Source of the DNA: JBHIER01 sp046760705 [NCBI: bacterium]
Lineage (GTDB): Bacteria; JBHIER01; G020348925
DNA length: 7,890 nucleotides
NCBI GenBank assembly: GCA_046760705.1
Contig: JBHIER010000140.1
Span: 1-7,890, forward strand
Direction of reading: 5' to 3'
The translations under genes were made by a program, and so were the position numbers. Of the stretch, positions 1 through 6,712 are shown piece by piece. Numbering within the stretch: the first letter of the stretch is position 1; each line of letters begins with the position of its first letter. The notes beneath the pieces were generated by a model that was not told where the DNA came from, did not search any database, and was given only the letters and a program-made list of their open reading frames with translations.

Positions 1-258
1 CACGTCGGGATCTAACAGTCTGCCGAACGCTCCTCTTCGATTTATGAGTTCCTTTCGATGCAAAATTGGGGGGGAAGTCTGGATCATAGCTGAAATGTTT
101 CCGTTTCAAGTTTTCCAGACCTTCTTGGAAAGCTGGATATTGCTCAAAACTGAAAAAGCAGCCAATCAGCCCAAGGTAACGCTTTTCGCGGGAGTGTCGA
201 TCTGGTGATAAGTATGGTCTCCAGATTCGTCAATATAAGGCCTAAAGCGCTTCTTCAT
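1..258 (-). pseudogene. DUF3800-family protein gene, 5' part, broken by two frameshifts; runs off the left edge
   Basis: Reading the minus strand from ATG at 258-256, the first 25 codons give an N-terminus with the DUF3800 hallmark YIDESGDHTY. After codon 25 (AAA at 186-184) this frame meets TGA at 168-166. Moving to the neighbouring frame at the A4 run (183-186) restores a family-like stretch (RYLGLIGC, then LENLKRKHF) as far as the C7 run (G68-74 on the plus strand). There the frame must return to the original one to read ILHRKELINRRG and on to the window edge. The two changes are equivalent to one lost A and one gained C, both in homopolymers. The DUF3800 call rests on the YIDESGDHT, RYLGL and ILHRK-INRRG signatures in the expected order and spacing; the family's function is not settled. 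An AGGA ribosome site lies 7 bases before the ATG. The gene could be a true pseudogene or an intact gene with two sequencing or assembly errors. The C-terminal part is outside the window. Confidence 0.8.
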
Positions 259-265
259 AGCCCCA

Positions 266-269
266 TCCT
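266..269 (-). promoter_or_regulatory. Ribosome binding site of the DUF3800 gene
   Basis: On the minus strand AGGA lies 7 bases before the ATG at 258. It supports that ATG as the real start of the broken DUF3800 gene, in preference to the longer open frame from 482 on the same strand, which has no recognisable protein. Confidence 0.5.
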
Positions 270-325
270 ACGTCGTTCAAACTGGCCTGTGAGATATCGT
301 CCCATCGTGCCATCATCGATTTTCC

Positions 326-348
326 TCTCACTCCCTGTTGGGGTGAGA
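326..348 (-). other. Hairpin in the leader of the DUF3800 gene
   Basis: TCTCAC (326-331) pairs with GTGAGA (343-348), and CCC (333-335) pairs with GGG (340-342). The loop has four bases and one T (332) is bulged. On the minus-strand transcript this lies between the proposed promoter and the start codon. No T-run follows on either strand, so it is not a classic terminator. Its role is unknown and it may be chance. Confidence 0.4.
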
Positions 349-363
349 TTGACTCTGAACATA

Positions 364-392
364 ATTTGAACATTCAGAAGACAGTTTGTCAA
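364..392 (-). promoter_or_regulatory. Putative sigma70 promoter for the DUF3800 gene
   Basis: On the minus strand a perfect TTGACA (-35, positions 392-387) is followed after 17 bases by TCAAAT (-10, positions 369-364), which matches TATAAT at four of six bases. Transcription would begin near 357, giving a leader of about 100 bases before the ATG at 258. The surrounding bases are AT-rich relative to the genes. This is a prediction from sequence only. Confidence 0.5.
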
Positions 393-538
393 GCACTTTC
401 TTCGATATCCTTTTGTAAAATCAGCCGCGAATTCATCTCTGTAAGTCTTCATGCAAGCTTTGGAATGCTCTGCTCCACCCACTGAGAAGGGATAAGAAAG
501 CAGAGAGGGGATGAGAAGGCTAAGAAGTGGCCGGGGGC

Positions 539-567
539 GAAAGCGCGCTTCAGAAAGCGCGGCTTTC
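539..567. other. Strong bulged hairpin upstream of the operon promoter
   Basis: GAAAGCGCGCTT (539-550) pairs with AAGCGCG (555-561) plus CTTTC (563-567), with loop CAGA and one bulged G at 562, giving a 12-pair stem. A competing smaller hairpin, GAAAGC-GCG-GCTTTC (553-567), uses the same right arm. Neither flank carries a T-run, so a Rho-independent terminator is unlikely in either direction. It sits about 55 bases upstream of the -35 box at 623. It could be a remnant of an intergenic repeat, or a protein or RNA structure site; the sequence does not decide. Confidence 0.6.
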
Positions 568-573
568 CCGTTT

Positions 574-606
574 CGGAATTCCGATTGCTGAATGCGGAAT
601 TATCCG
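574..606. repeat. Small direct and inverted repeats (CGGAATT units)
   Basis: CGGAATT occurs at 574-580 and 595-601. The first copy is part of the perfect palindrome CGGAATTCCG (574-583). The second is part of a short inverted repeat CGGA-ATTA-TCCG (595-606). The flanking GTTTCGGA (570-577) is identical to part of the reverse complement of the 14-base tandem repeat at 7815-7842. This looks like a degenerate intergenic repeat, but the similarity is short and could be chance. Confidence 0.4.
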
Positions 607-622
607 GGTGCCAGATTTTTGT

Positions 623-651
623 TTGACAAAGGGTTTCATTTTTCATATACT
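623..651 (+). promoter_or_regulatory. Sigma70-type promoter of the six-gene operon
   Basis: A perfect -35 TTGACA (623-628), a 17-base spacer and TATACT (646-651, five of six matches to TATAAT) form a near-consensus promoter. The start of transcription should fall near 658, leaving a leader of about 32 bases before the ATG at 690. This argues against the in-frame TTG at 663 as the translation start, because that codon would lie almost at the 5' end of the mRNA with no room for a ribosome site. No internal promoter of similar quality was noticed downstream. Confidence 0.85.
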
Positions 652-674
652 TATAGTTCGTTTTGGTACTCTTT

Positions 675-680
675 GAAAGG
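675..680 (+). promoter_or_regulatory. Ribosome binding site for the polyprenyl synthase
   Basis: GAAAGG lies 9 bases before the ATG at 690 and decides that start over TTG 663 (too close to the transcript start) and ATG 696 (the purines before it touch the codon). Confidence 0.55.
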
Positions 681-689
681 GTTTGGGCG

Positions 690-1661
690 ATGGAGATGAA
701 TGAGATCATAGATCCGATTCGAGAGGAGCTCGAAGCAACCAAAGGGGTGCTGAAGGAGACACTGGCCTCAGATGTGGCCCTGGTGAGCGAGATGGCCCAA
801 TACCTTGTCGCCCTGAAGGGGAAACTTCTGCGCCCGATCCTGGTGCTGCTCTCAACCAAGGCTTGCGGCAAGGTGACGGAGCAGGCTACGAAAGCAGCTG
901 CCGGGCTGGAGCTGATCCACGTGGCCACCCTGATCCACGACGATGTGGTCGATGGCTCTCAGATGCGGCGCGGGATGCCCACCGTTCACTCAGTCTGGTC
1001 GAATAGAGCCTCGATCCTGATGGGCGACTACCTCCTCTCCCACGCCTTCTCCCTCTTCGTGGGGATCGGTTCTCCACAGACGCTAAATATTCTGGCCAGA
1101 GCAACGGTTCGGTTGAGCAGCGGCGAGATTCACCAGATTCAGCAGAGCGAAACGATGGAGACGGCCGAGGAGGTCTATTTCCAGGTGATCGCCGATAAGA
1201 CGGCCTCCCTCTTTTCGGCCGGGTGCGAGATGGGGCCGGTCTTCGCGAACGGGGACAGAAGTCTGCGGAAAACTATGGCCACCTTCGGAGAGAACCTGGG
1301 CCTGGCCTTTCAGATCACCGACGATATCTTAGATTTTGAAGGGACAGTACAGGAGACGGGCAAACCCACGGGCAGCGACCTGAGGGGCAAACACCTGACT
1401 CTGCCCCTCATCCGTGCTCTCACTACCGCCCCTTCTTCGGAGGCGGAGACGGTCAAAAAGATGATTGAGAACGGTGCGGCTGCTGAGGAGTGGGATCAAA
1501 TTCGATCTTTTATCCGATCTTACGGTGGGTTGGAGTACGCTGCCTCAAGAGCGAAGGAATTTGCCCAGCAGGCAAGGGATGGGTTGGCATCCCTTCAGGA
1601 TTCGGCGGCCAAAGCGGCCCTCTTGAGCCTGGTCTCCTACTCCGTCGGCAGGAGGAGGTGA
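690..1661 (+). CDS. ispB: Long-chain polyprenyl diphosphate synthase (octaprenyl/heptaprenyl type)
   Basis: This is a trans-isoprenyl diphosphate synthase of 323 residues, the usual length. It condenses isopentenyl diphosphate onto an allylic primer to build the side chain of a quinone (menaquinone or ubiquinone), in the cytosol. Visible motifs are GKLLRP near residues 44-49 (diphosphate binding), the first Asp-rich motif DDVVD at 84-88 followed by RRG, KTASLF in the middle, and the second Asp-rich motif DDILD at 211-215 with the preceding FQIT. The residue five before the first DDxxD is Ala, not an aromatic, which in this family fits a long product rather than farnesyl or geranylgeranyl diphosphate. 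The exact chain length cannot be read. It is the first gene after the strong promoter at 623-651. Its last codons, encoding the tail GRRR, contain the AGGAGGAGG purine run just before apbE. The symbol is by family resemblance; hepT or sdsA would be equally fair. Confidence 0.9.
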   Translation: MEMNEIIDPIREELEATKGVLKETLASDVALVSEMAQYLVALKGKLLRPILVLLSTKACGKVTEQATKAAAGLELIHVATLIHDDVVDGSQMRRGMPTVHSVWSNRASILMGDYLLSHAFSLFVGIGSPQTLNILARATVRLSSGEIHQIQQSETMETAEEVYFQVIADKTASLFSAGCEMGPVFANGDRSLRKTMATFGENLGLAFQITDDILDFEGTVQETGKPTGSDLRGKHLTLPLIRALTTAPSSEAETVKKMIENGAAAEEWDQIRSFIRSYGGLEYAASRAKEFAQQARDGLASLQDSAAKAALLSLVSYSVGRRR

Positions 1662-1674
1662 AGAGGTGCCTCCT
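1650..1674 (+). promoter_or_regulatory. Shine-Dalgarno run within a hairpin at the ispB/apbE junction
   Basis: AGGAGGAGG (1650-1658) abuts the ispB stop codon (1659-1661) and can pair with CCTCCT (1669-1674): AGGAGG 1653-1658 against 1669-1674 with a ten-base loop. The run is about 33 bases before the apbE ATG at 1692, too far for a normal ribosome site unless ribosomes are brought closer by folding or by re-initiation after the ispB stop. It may couple translation of the two genes, or the purines may just be the Arg codons of the ispB tail. Confidence 0.4.
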
Positions 1675-1691
1675 GGTATCAGCACCGTTGA

Positions 1692-2723
1692 ATGAAGAAG
1701 ACATCGATCGGGCTCTCTCTCTTTTTCATTCTCTTTGTGGCCGCAGGAGTGTGGCGGTACAGCCACCGCCGGGGCTCTGCTTCCCACTCGGTGGAACGGA
1801 CCAGGGTGTTGATGGACACGCTGGTCCGTATAGAAGTCTTCGACGAGGACGAAGAGAAAGCGCAGGAGGCCATTGGGGCGGCGGTCAGTGAAATTGAGCG
1901 GCTCTCAATGGTCTTTTCTCACTACCTTCCCGACAGTGAGGTATCGAGGCTGAACCGGGAGGCTGGAGGGTCACCTGAGACGGTTTCGGCCGATCTGTAC
2001 ACCGTTCTCCAACGCTCGGTCCGATTTTCAAGAGTGACCCACGGGGCCTTTGACATCACTCTGGGCGCGGTTTCGCAACTGTGGGATTTCACAGGCGAAG
2101 AGTTCAGGGTTCCGCCGGCCCGGGAGATCGAGGCCAGAGTTGAATCTGTCGATTATGAGAGGATCATCATCGATAGCGAGCAACGCGTCGCACTGGTCGA
2201 CTCGGGTATGGCCATCGATCTCAATGGGGTAGCCAAGGGCTATTGCGTCGATCGAGCCCTGAAGGTGTTGAAGAGCTGTGGCATCTCTTCAGGGTTGGTG
2301 GACGCTGGTGGGGATATCGGGCTGCTGGGTTCCAGGTCCGAGGAGGGACCCTGGCGCATCGGGGTCCGACATCCCAGGGACGACCAAAGATTGATCGCCG
2401 TCATCGAAGTCGATTCAGGCAGTGTGGCCACCTCCGGAGACTATGAGCGTTTCTTCATCCAGGACGGCCGCCGCTACCACCACATCCTCGACCCCAAGAC
2501 CGGCTGGCCAAGTCGAAACTGCATCAGTGTGACCATTCTGACCCAGCAGGCCATGGAGGCCGACATCCTGGCCACAGGGGTCTTCGTCCTCGGCCCGGAG
2601 AAAGGGCTGGCATTGGTGGAGAGCTTGACCGGGGTTGAAGGGCTCATCCTCTTCGAGCGAGACGGCCGAATCGAACACCTCATCTCTGAGGGGCTGCGAG
2701 AGAGAATCACGTTCAACCGATGA
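1692..2723 (+). CDS. apbE: FAD:protein FMN transferase (ApbE family), membrane-anchored
   Basis: ApbE enzymes hydrolyse FAD and attach FMN by a phosphoester bond to Thr or Ser of target proteins, typically subunits of Rnf/Nqr ion pumps or other flavin-bearing electron carriers outside the inner membrane. The 343-residue product starts with KK and a hydrophobic segment (about residues 6-21) that would export or anchor it; there is no lipobox Cys, so it is not an evident lipoprotein. Family motifs in order: MDT at 41-43, the [12 protein letters not shown] stretch, [17 protein letters not shown] at 176-184 (Lys182), [17 protein letters not shown] from 263, and EADILATG with Asp291 and Thr295 at the usual metal-binding positions. 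All look intact. The ATG is preceded directly by an in-frame TGA (1689-1691), so the start is the earliest ATG, but it has no good adjacent ribosome site. It lies 30 bases after ispB. No flavinylation target is encoded in the window, so its partner is unknown. Confidence 0.92.
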   Translation: MKKTSIGLSLFFILFVAAGVWRYSHRRGSASHSVERTRVLMDTLVRIEVFDEDEEKAQEAIGAAVSEIERLSMVFSHYLPDSEVSRLNREAGGSPETVSADLYTVLQRSVRFSRVTHGAFDITLGAVSQLWDFTGEEFRVPPAREIEARVESVDYERIIIDSEQRVALVDSGMAIDLNGVAKGYCVDRALKVLKSCGISSGLVDAGGDIGLLGSRSEEGPWRIGVRHPRDDQRLIAVIEVDSGSVATSGDYERFFIQDGRRYHHILDPKTGWPSRNCISVTILTQQAMEADILATGVFVLGPEKGLALVESLTGVEGLILFERDGRIEHLISEGLRERITFNR

Positions 2724-2733
2724 GAGTGACACG

Positions 2734-3675
2734 GTGCCGAGATCATTAGTTACTGGTGGAGCTGGTTTTATCGGATCGTATCTGTGCGAACGGCTGCTGA
2801 AGCAAGGCCACCGGGTCATCTGCATGGACAACCTGTGCACAGGGATGGAGGAGAACATCAGCCATCTCTTTGGTGAGAGCTTTCAGTTTATCCGCCACGA
2901 CGTGACCAGGCACATCGAGGTGGACGGTCCCCTCGACTGCGTCCTCCATTTCGCCTCTCCGGCCAGCCCGGACGACTACCTGCGCCTGCCCATCCCGACC
3001 CTCAAAGTGGGTGCTCTGGGCACGCACAACGCCTTGGGGTTGGCCCTGCAGAAGAAGGCGACGTTCCTCCTGGCCTCAACCTCGGAGGTGTACGGTGATC
3101 CTGCCGTCAACCCTCAGAGCGAAGAGTACTGGGGGCATGTGAACCCTGTGGGTCCCAGGGGAGTGTACGATGAGGCCAAACGGTTCGCCGAAGCGATAAC
3201 GATGGCCTACCACAGGATCCACGGTCTCGATACCCGGATTGCCCGGATATTCAACACCTACGGGCCGCGAATGCGCTTCGGCGACGGCAGAGCAGTGCCC
3301 ACCTTCATCCCCCAGGCCATCAAGGGCGAACCTCTCACCATCCACGGTGACGGCCACCAGACGCGGAGTTTCTGCTACATCGAAGATACGGTCGAAGGGA
3401 TATACAGGCTACTGATGTCCGAGGTTCACGATCCGGTCAACATCGGCAATCCGGAGGAGATGACGATCAACGATCTGGCCCGCATAATCCTTGGACTCAC
3501 CAACAGTCGCTCCCCAGTGATCTTTCAACCTCTCCCGATTGATGATCCGAAGGTGCGGCGCCCGGACATCTCCAGGGCCAAGCGCCTGCTGGGGTGGGAA
3601 CCGAAAACGGACCTGAAGGACGGATTGATGAGAACGGTGGAGTGGTTCCGGAAGCACTTGAAAAATGGAGAGTGA
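2734..3675 (+). CDS. uxs: UDP-glucuronate decarboxylase (UDP-xylose synthase), extended SDR family
   Basis: It likely converts UDP-glucuronate to UDP-xylose with tightly bound NAD+, in the cytosol, supplying a pentose for surface glycans. The 313-residue product begins with a Rossmann fold TGGAGFIGS (residues 7-15), then DNLCTG and HDVT. Catalytic residues fall where UXS has them: Thr116-Ser117-Glu118 in STSEVYGDP, Tyr145 and Lys149 in YDEAK, and Arg275 in DPKVRRPDI. The spacing Glu-Tyr (27) and Tyr-Arg (130) equals that of human UXS1 as I recall it. [10 protein letters not shown] and QTRSFCY are also typical. The Glu and Arg separate it from plain 4-epimerases. The GTG start at 2734 is chosen because the Rossmann motif begins six residues later; the frame is open upstream to ATG 2635, but that would add a Ser-rich tail lying wholly over apbE. 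It lies 10 bases after apbE and its end overlaps the next gene by 11 bases. A related SDR specificity cannot be excluded. No UDP-glucose dehydrogenase is in the window. Confidence 0.87.
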   Translation: MPRSLVTGGAGFIGSYLCERLLKQGHRVICMDNLCTGMEENISHLFGESFQFIRHDVTRHIEVDGPLDCVLHFASPASPDDYLRLPIPTLKVGALGTHNALGLALQKKATFLLASTSEVYGDPAVNPQSEEYWGHVNPVGPRGVYDEAKRFAEAITMAYHRIHGLDTRIARIFNTYGPRMRFGDGRAVPTFIPQAIKGEPLTIHGDGHQTRSFCYIEDTVEGIYRLLMSEVHDPVNIGNPEEMTINDLARIILGLTNSRSPVIFQPLPIDDPKVRRPDISRAKRLLGWEPKTDLKDGLMRTVEWFRKHLKNGE

Positions 3676-5524
3676 GCCGGTGAAAACGTACCGACGATTG
3701 CTCAGCTTTGTGGCGCCCAGTTGGAAGATGTTGGCCGGGTCGATTCTGTGCACCGTATGCTTCACCCTCTTCAGTGGCCTGCTGGTCCTTTTAGTGGGGC
3801 CCTTTCTGAAGACGGTCTTTTCTCCTGAAGTGTTCGCTCTTCAGGACGAGCCGGTGATGACAGAGCCGGCGAAGGCCCTGCCTTTGCTCTCCACCATCTC
3901 AGCGAAGATGAAGGCGGTTGCCGCCCGTCTGGTGGCCGGCCAGACGCGCCTGGAGAGCCTGAGACGGCTCTGTCTGCTGGTGATCGTAGTGGCCCTGTTG
4001 AAGAATCTGTTCCGCTACTTTCAGGGCTACCTCATGGCCTACGTGGAGCAGAGGCTGGTTATGAGCCTGCGAAATGACCTCTACCGCCACTTCCATTCCC
4101 TCTCTCTCAGCTACTTTCACGGGGAGCGGACCGGTCAGCTCATCTCCAGAGTGACCAACGACGTCGGCCTGGTCAACACGGGTATCGCTGCCGGGTTTGT
4201 GGACATGATCAAAAACCCGCTGCTGATTCTGTGTTACACGGCGATCCTCTTCTACTTCAGTTGGCGCCTCACCCTCTTTGCGGCCATCATCTTCCCGGTC
4301 ACCTTTTGGATTATTAGTAAGTTCGGACGGCGGATCCGCCGGCAGAGCACCGTCTCCCAGGAGAAGATGGCCGACATCACCTCCTTGCTTCAGGAGACCA
4401 TCTCGGGCATTCGGGTGGTGAAGGCCTTTGCCATGGAGCGTTTTGAGATCGAGAAATTTGGAGAGAAGATCAGAGAGTATTTTAAGACCATGCTCCGTTT
4501 GACCCGCATTCAGAAGCTGTTCGGCCCTGTCAATGAGACCGTGATCACCATCGTCTGCGTCATGGTTCTCTGGTACGGGGGGCGGCAGGTCCTGACAGCC
4601 GGTTCCCTGGAACCGGAGTATTTCATCGCCTTCTTGGTGGTGCTCTTCTCCCTCATACAGCCGGTGAAGGATCTGGGCAGAAACTACGGCAACATCCAGG
4701 TGGGGATGGCGGCGGCCAAGCGGATCTTTCAGGTGATGGATACACCGCCAAAAATCCGAGAGGCAGAAAGGGCCGCGGACCTCCCCGGGCTCAGAGACGC
4801 CATCCGCTTTAAGGACGTCTGCTTTCACTACAACGGTAGTGACGTGGTGTTGCACCACATCAACTTGGAGGTCAAGCGGGCCGAGATCGTGGCCCTGGCA
4901 GGCCCCAGCGGGGGTGGCAAGTCGACCCTGGTGGACCTTTTGGCCAGATTTTACGATCCCACAGAGGGGTGTATCGAGATCGACGGGGTCGATGTCAGAA
5001 TGGTGAAGCTGGATGCGTTGCGGCGGCTGATGGGCATCGTCACCCAGGAGACCGTCCTCTTTAACGATACGGTCTGGAACAACATCGCTTACGGTCTGAG
5101 AGAAGTCTCCGAAGAACGCCTTATCCAGGCGACCAAGGCGGCCAACGCCCACGATTTTATCACGGCCCTACCCCAGGGCTACCAGACCAACATCGGGGAC
5201 AGAGGGGTGCGGCTGTCGGGCGGGGAGCGACAGCGCCTGGCCATCGCCCGGGCCATCCTCAAGGACCCGGATATCCTTATCTTCGACGAGGCCACCTCGG
5301 CCCTGGACACCGAATCGGAGTGCCTCGTTCAGCAGGCCATCGAAAATCTGATGGCCAATCGGACCACGTTTGTGATCGCTCACCGGCTCTCAACCATTCG
5401 TCACGCCGACAGAATTGTGGTCATCGACGGCGGCCGCATCGTGCAAGAGGGAAGACACGAAGAACTGATGCGCCAGGGGGGGCTGTACAGAAAACTGTAC
5501 GATATGCAGTTTCGGGATGTCTGA
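3665..5524 (+). CDS. msbA: MsbA-like ABC exporter (lipid A-core flippase), fused permease-ATPase
   Basis: This 619-residue half-transporter should act as a homodimer in the inner membrane, flipping lipid A-core or a similar glycolipid to the periplasmic side at the cost of ATP. Hydrophobic segments lie at about 24-46, 102-124, 183-199, 201-217, 291-309 and 319-336. The coupling region has [18 protein letters not shown] (about 149-166). The ATPase domain has Walker [10 protein letters not shown] 413-421, Q-loop Gln461, signature LSGGE 517-521, Walker B ILIFDE with Asp541-Glu542, and H-loop His573; all are intact. The segment between the first two membrane helices (about 47-101) is roughly 35 residues longer than in E. 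coli MsbA. The ATG at 3665 overlaps the decarboxylase gene; GTG at 3680 is a real alternative, having GGAGAG (3667-3672) 7 bases upstream and giving the typical beginning MKTYRRLL. Neighbouring GT9 genes favour a lipid A-core cargo, but other lipid substrates are possible. Confidence 0.9.
   Translation: MESEPVKTYRRLLSFVAPSWKMLAGSILCTVCFTLFSGLLVLLVGPFLKTVFSPEVFALQDEPVMTEPAKALPLLSTISAKMKAVAARLVAGQTRLESLRRLCLLVIVVALLKNLFRYFQGYLMAYVEQRLVMSLRNDLYRHFHSLSLSYFHGERTGQLISRVTNDVGLVNTGIAAGFVDMIKNPLLILCYTAILFYFSWRLTLFAAIIFPVTFWIISKFGRRIRRQSTVSQEKMADITSLLQETISGIRVVKAFAMERFEIEKFGEKIREYFKTMLRLTRIQKLFGPVNETVITIVCVMVLWYGGRQVLTAGSLEPEYFIAFLVVLFSLIQPVKDLGRNYGNIQVGMAAAKRIFQVMDTPPKIREAERAADLPGLRDAIRFKDVCFHYNGSDVVLHHINLEVKRAEIVALAGPSGGGKSTLVDLLARFYDPTEGCIEIDGVDVRMVKLDALRRLMGIVTQETVLFNDTVWNNIAYGLREVSEERLIQATKAANAHDFITALPQGYQTNIGDRGVRLSGGERQRLAIARAILKDPDILIFDEATSALDTESECLVQQAIENLMANRTTFVIAHRLSTIRHADRIVVIDGGRIVQEGRHEELMRQGGLYRKLYDMQFRDV
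3667..3672 (+). promoter_or_regulatory. Ribosome binding site favouring an internal GTG start of msbA
   Basis: GGAGAG lies 7 bases before GTG 3680. If used, the exporter starts five codons later than ATG 3665 and begins MKTYRRLL, while the gene no longer overlaps the decarboxylase stop (3673-3675). Confidence 0.45.
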
Positions 5525-5603
5525 CATGGGCCACCTCCGCGAAGGCAGGGGATCCAAAATCCTAAGTCTCCAATGTTCTGGCAGTAGACATCGAACTTTC
5601 TCT

Positions 5604-5608
5604 GAAGG
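5604..5608 (+). promoter_or_regulatory. Ribosome binding site of the first GT9 gene
   Basis: GAAGG lies 6 bases before the ATG at 5615. The 90-base gap from msbA (5525-5614) is the longest within the gene row; I found no convincing promoter or terminator in it, only a weak GGAT-CCAAA-ATCC fold near 5549-5561. Confidence 0.6.
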
Positions 5609-5614
5609 CTCCTT

Positions 5615-6712
5615 ATGATTCGAAAAAGAGCAGAGCGGCTGGGGAAGAGGGCTCTCGTCTGGGTTCTTAAGAGATGTGTCAAATCTGAGCCAGGCCCGAA
5701 GATAAACCCGGGGAAGGTTAAGAAAATCTTAGTGGTGAGGCAGGACGATCGCATCGGCAATCTGGTGCTGATCACGCCGATGCTGGAAGCACTCCGGCGA
5801 GGATTTCCCGGGCGGCGTATTGTCCTGCTCGTCGGCCAGTCCTTTCATGAGATCCTCCAGGGCAATCCACACTGCGATGAAGTGGTGGTGTTTGACAAGC
5901 GAAGATATATCTTTCATCCCTTCGATTTCTTTCGGCTTGTGAAGAGGCTGCGGGCCGAACGGTTCGATCTGGCCCTGGACTGCAGCCACGTTCATGCCTT
6001 CTCCTTCAGCAACGGGCTGCTTACTTATCTCAGCGGTGCTCCCTATCGGGTAGGGTACGGTCGAGGAAACAGCGACCTCTTCTTAAACATGAGTGTCTGT
6101 CCTCAACCGAGTGGAAAACATGCCACCGAGGCTCATATGGATCTTGTCCGGTCCCTCGGGGTGGAAGTAGATAATCCTCAGATGCGAGTCTATATGAGTG
6201 AGAATGAACGGGAATCCATTCGGTGGTATCTTCGGCAAAAGGGGGTTTCCGAAGAAGATCTTCTGTGTGGTTTGCACATCGGTGGGTCAGGGAAGAAGCG
6301 ATGGCCTGTCGAGAATTTTGCCCGCTTGGCCGACGAACTGAATAGACTGTTCGGTATGAAGGTGATCATCCTGTGGGGTCAGAAGGAGGCGAGCCTCCTC
6401 CCTGACCTTGAACGCCACCTACGGACGACCCCGATTGTTTCAGACCCTCTGCGAATCAGAGAAATGACAGCACTTATAGAGCAATGCTCTCTCTTTGTAG
6501 CCCCAGATACAGGGCCCATGCACATTTCAGTGGCTGTGGGGACACCCACGGTGGCCATCTTCTTAGCGCCCAACTATCCCGTATACGGTCCCAGAGGAGA
6601 TGGACACAAGGTTGTGTATCGGGAGGGTGGACAGGTGACCGTTGATGATGTCGTAGCTGCAGTGAGGACGCTGGAGGTGTCAAAGAGGAACTCCACACAA
6701 TGCGTGGCTTGA
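5615..6712 (+). CDS. Glycosyltransferase family 9 protein (heptosyltransferase-like), first of a tandem pair
   Basis: GT9 enzymes transfer heptose or related sugars from ADP-activated donors to the lipopolysaccharide core on the cytoplasmic face of the inner membrane. The 365-residue product has a basic N-terminal extension of about 35 residues (AERLGKR at 6-12, then a hydrophobic turn ALVWVL), then the first Rossmann domain starting KKILVVR with DRIGN at 45-49. The second domain has LHIGGSGKKRWPVENF (nucleotide-sugar binding region), ending with DTGPMH at 298-303 followed by SVAVGTPTVAIF. Position 49 is Asn where E. coli WaaC has the proposed base Asp13 (GD). DRIGN variants do occur in GT9 homologues as far as I recall, so this need not mean loss of activity. 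It follows msbA by 90 bases and overlaps the next GT9 gene by 13 bases. The exact donor and acceptor cannot be told from sequence. Confidence 0.88.
   Translation: MIRKRAERLGKRALVWVLKRCVKSEPGPKINPGKVKKILVVRQDDRIGNLVLITPMLEALRRGFPGRRIVLLVGQSFHEILQGNPHCDEVVVFDKRRYIFHPFDFFRLVKRLRAERFDLALDCSHVHAFSFSNGLLTYLSGAPYRVGYGRGNSDLFLNMSVCPQPSGKHATEAHMDLVRSLGVEVDNPQMRVYMSENERESIRWYLRQKGVSEEDLLCGLHIGGSGKKRWPVENFARLADELNRLFGMKVIILWGQKEASLLPDLERHLRTTPIVSDPLRIREMTALIEQCSLFVAPDTGPMHISVAVGTPTVAIFLAPNYPVYGPRGDGHKVVYREGGQVTVDDVVAAVRTLEVSKRNSTQCVA
6685..6689 (+). promoter_or_regulatory. Ribosome binding site of the second GT9 gene
   Basis: GAGGA lies 10 bases before ATG 6700, inside the end of the previous gene. It supports the 13-base overlap and likely translational coupling of the pair. 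Confidence 0.55.

Larger units (their letters stand above)
393..622. other. Divergent intergenic region without a supported gene
   Basis: Together with the leader sequences on both sides, the gene-free stretch runs from 259 to 689. The part between the two divergent promoters shows no protein I recognise in any frame; the open frames crossing it lack family motifs. It contains a purine-rich stretch (about 482-530), the hairpin at 539-567, the palindrome CGGAATTCCG (574-583) and a second copy of CGGAATT at 595-601. I see no tRNA, no small RNA with a terminator, and no repeat array. Confidence 0.6.

Noticed and set aside
255-482. Minus-strand open frame of 75 codons covering the leader of the DUF3800 gene
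   Set aside because: It contains the predicted promoter and leader hairpin of the DUF3800 gene, has no recognisable motif, and ends just around the better-supported ATG at 258.
539-567. Hairpin as a Rho-independent terminator
   Set aside because: No run of T follows the stem on either strand, and no gene ends close by in either direction.
663-689. TTG at 663 as the start of the polyprenyl synthase
   Set aside because: It lies about five bases after the predicted transcription start, leaving no ribosome site, and the nine extra residues are not family-like. ATG 690 has GAAAGG at a good distance.
1490-1891. Plus-strand frame overlapping the end of ispB and start of apbE, including a GTG at 1658
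   Set aside because: The product shows no domain and is mostly an out-of-frame reading of two well-supported genes. The nearby purine run is the only support.
2635-2733. Longer decarboxylase start at ATG 2635
   Set aside because: It would overlap apbE by 89 bases and add a Ser-rich stretch with no family counterpart; the Rossmann motif begins right after GTG 2734.
3899-5152. Long minus-strand open frame of 417 codons opposite msbA
   Set aside because: It is antisense to an intact ABC transporter with all motifs. Its Asp, His and Gly-rich low-complexity product is the typical shadow of GC-rich coding sequence.
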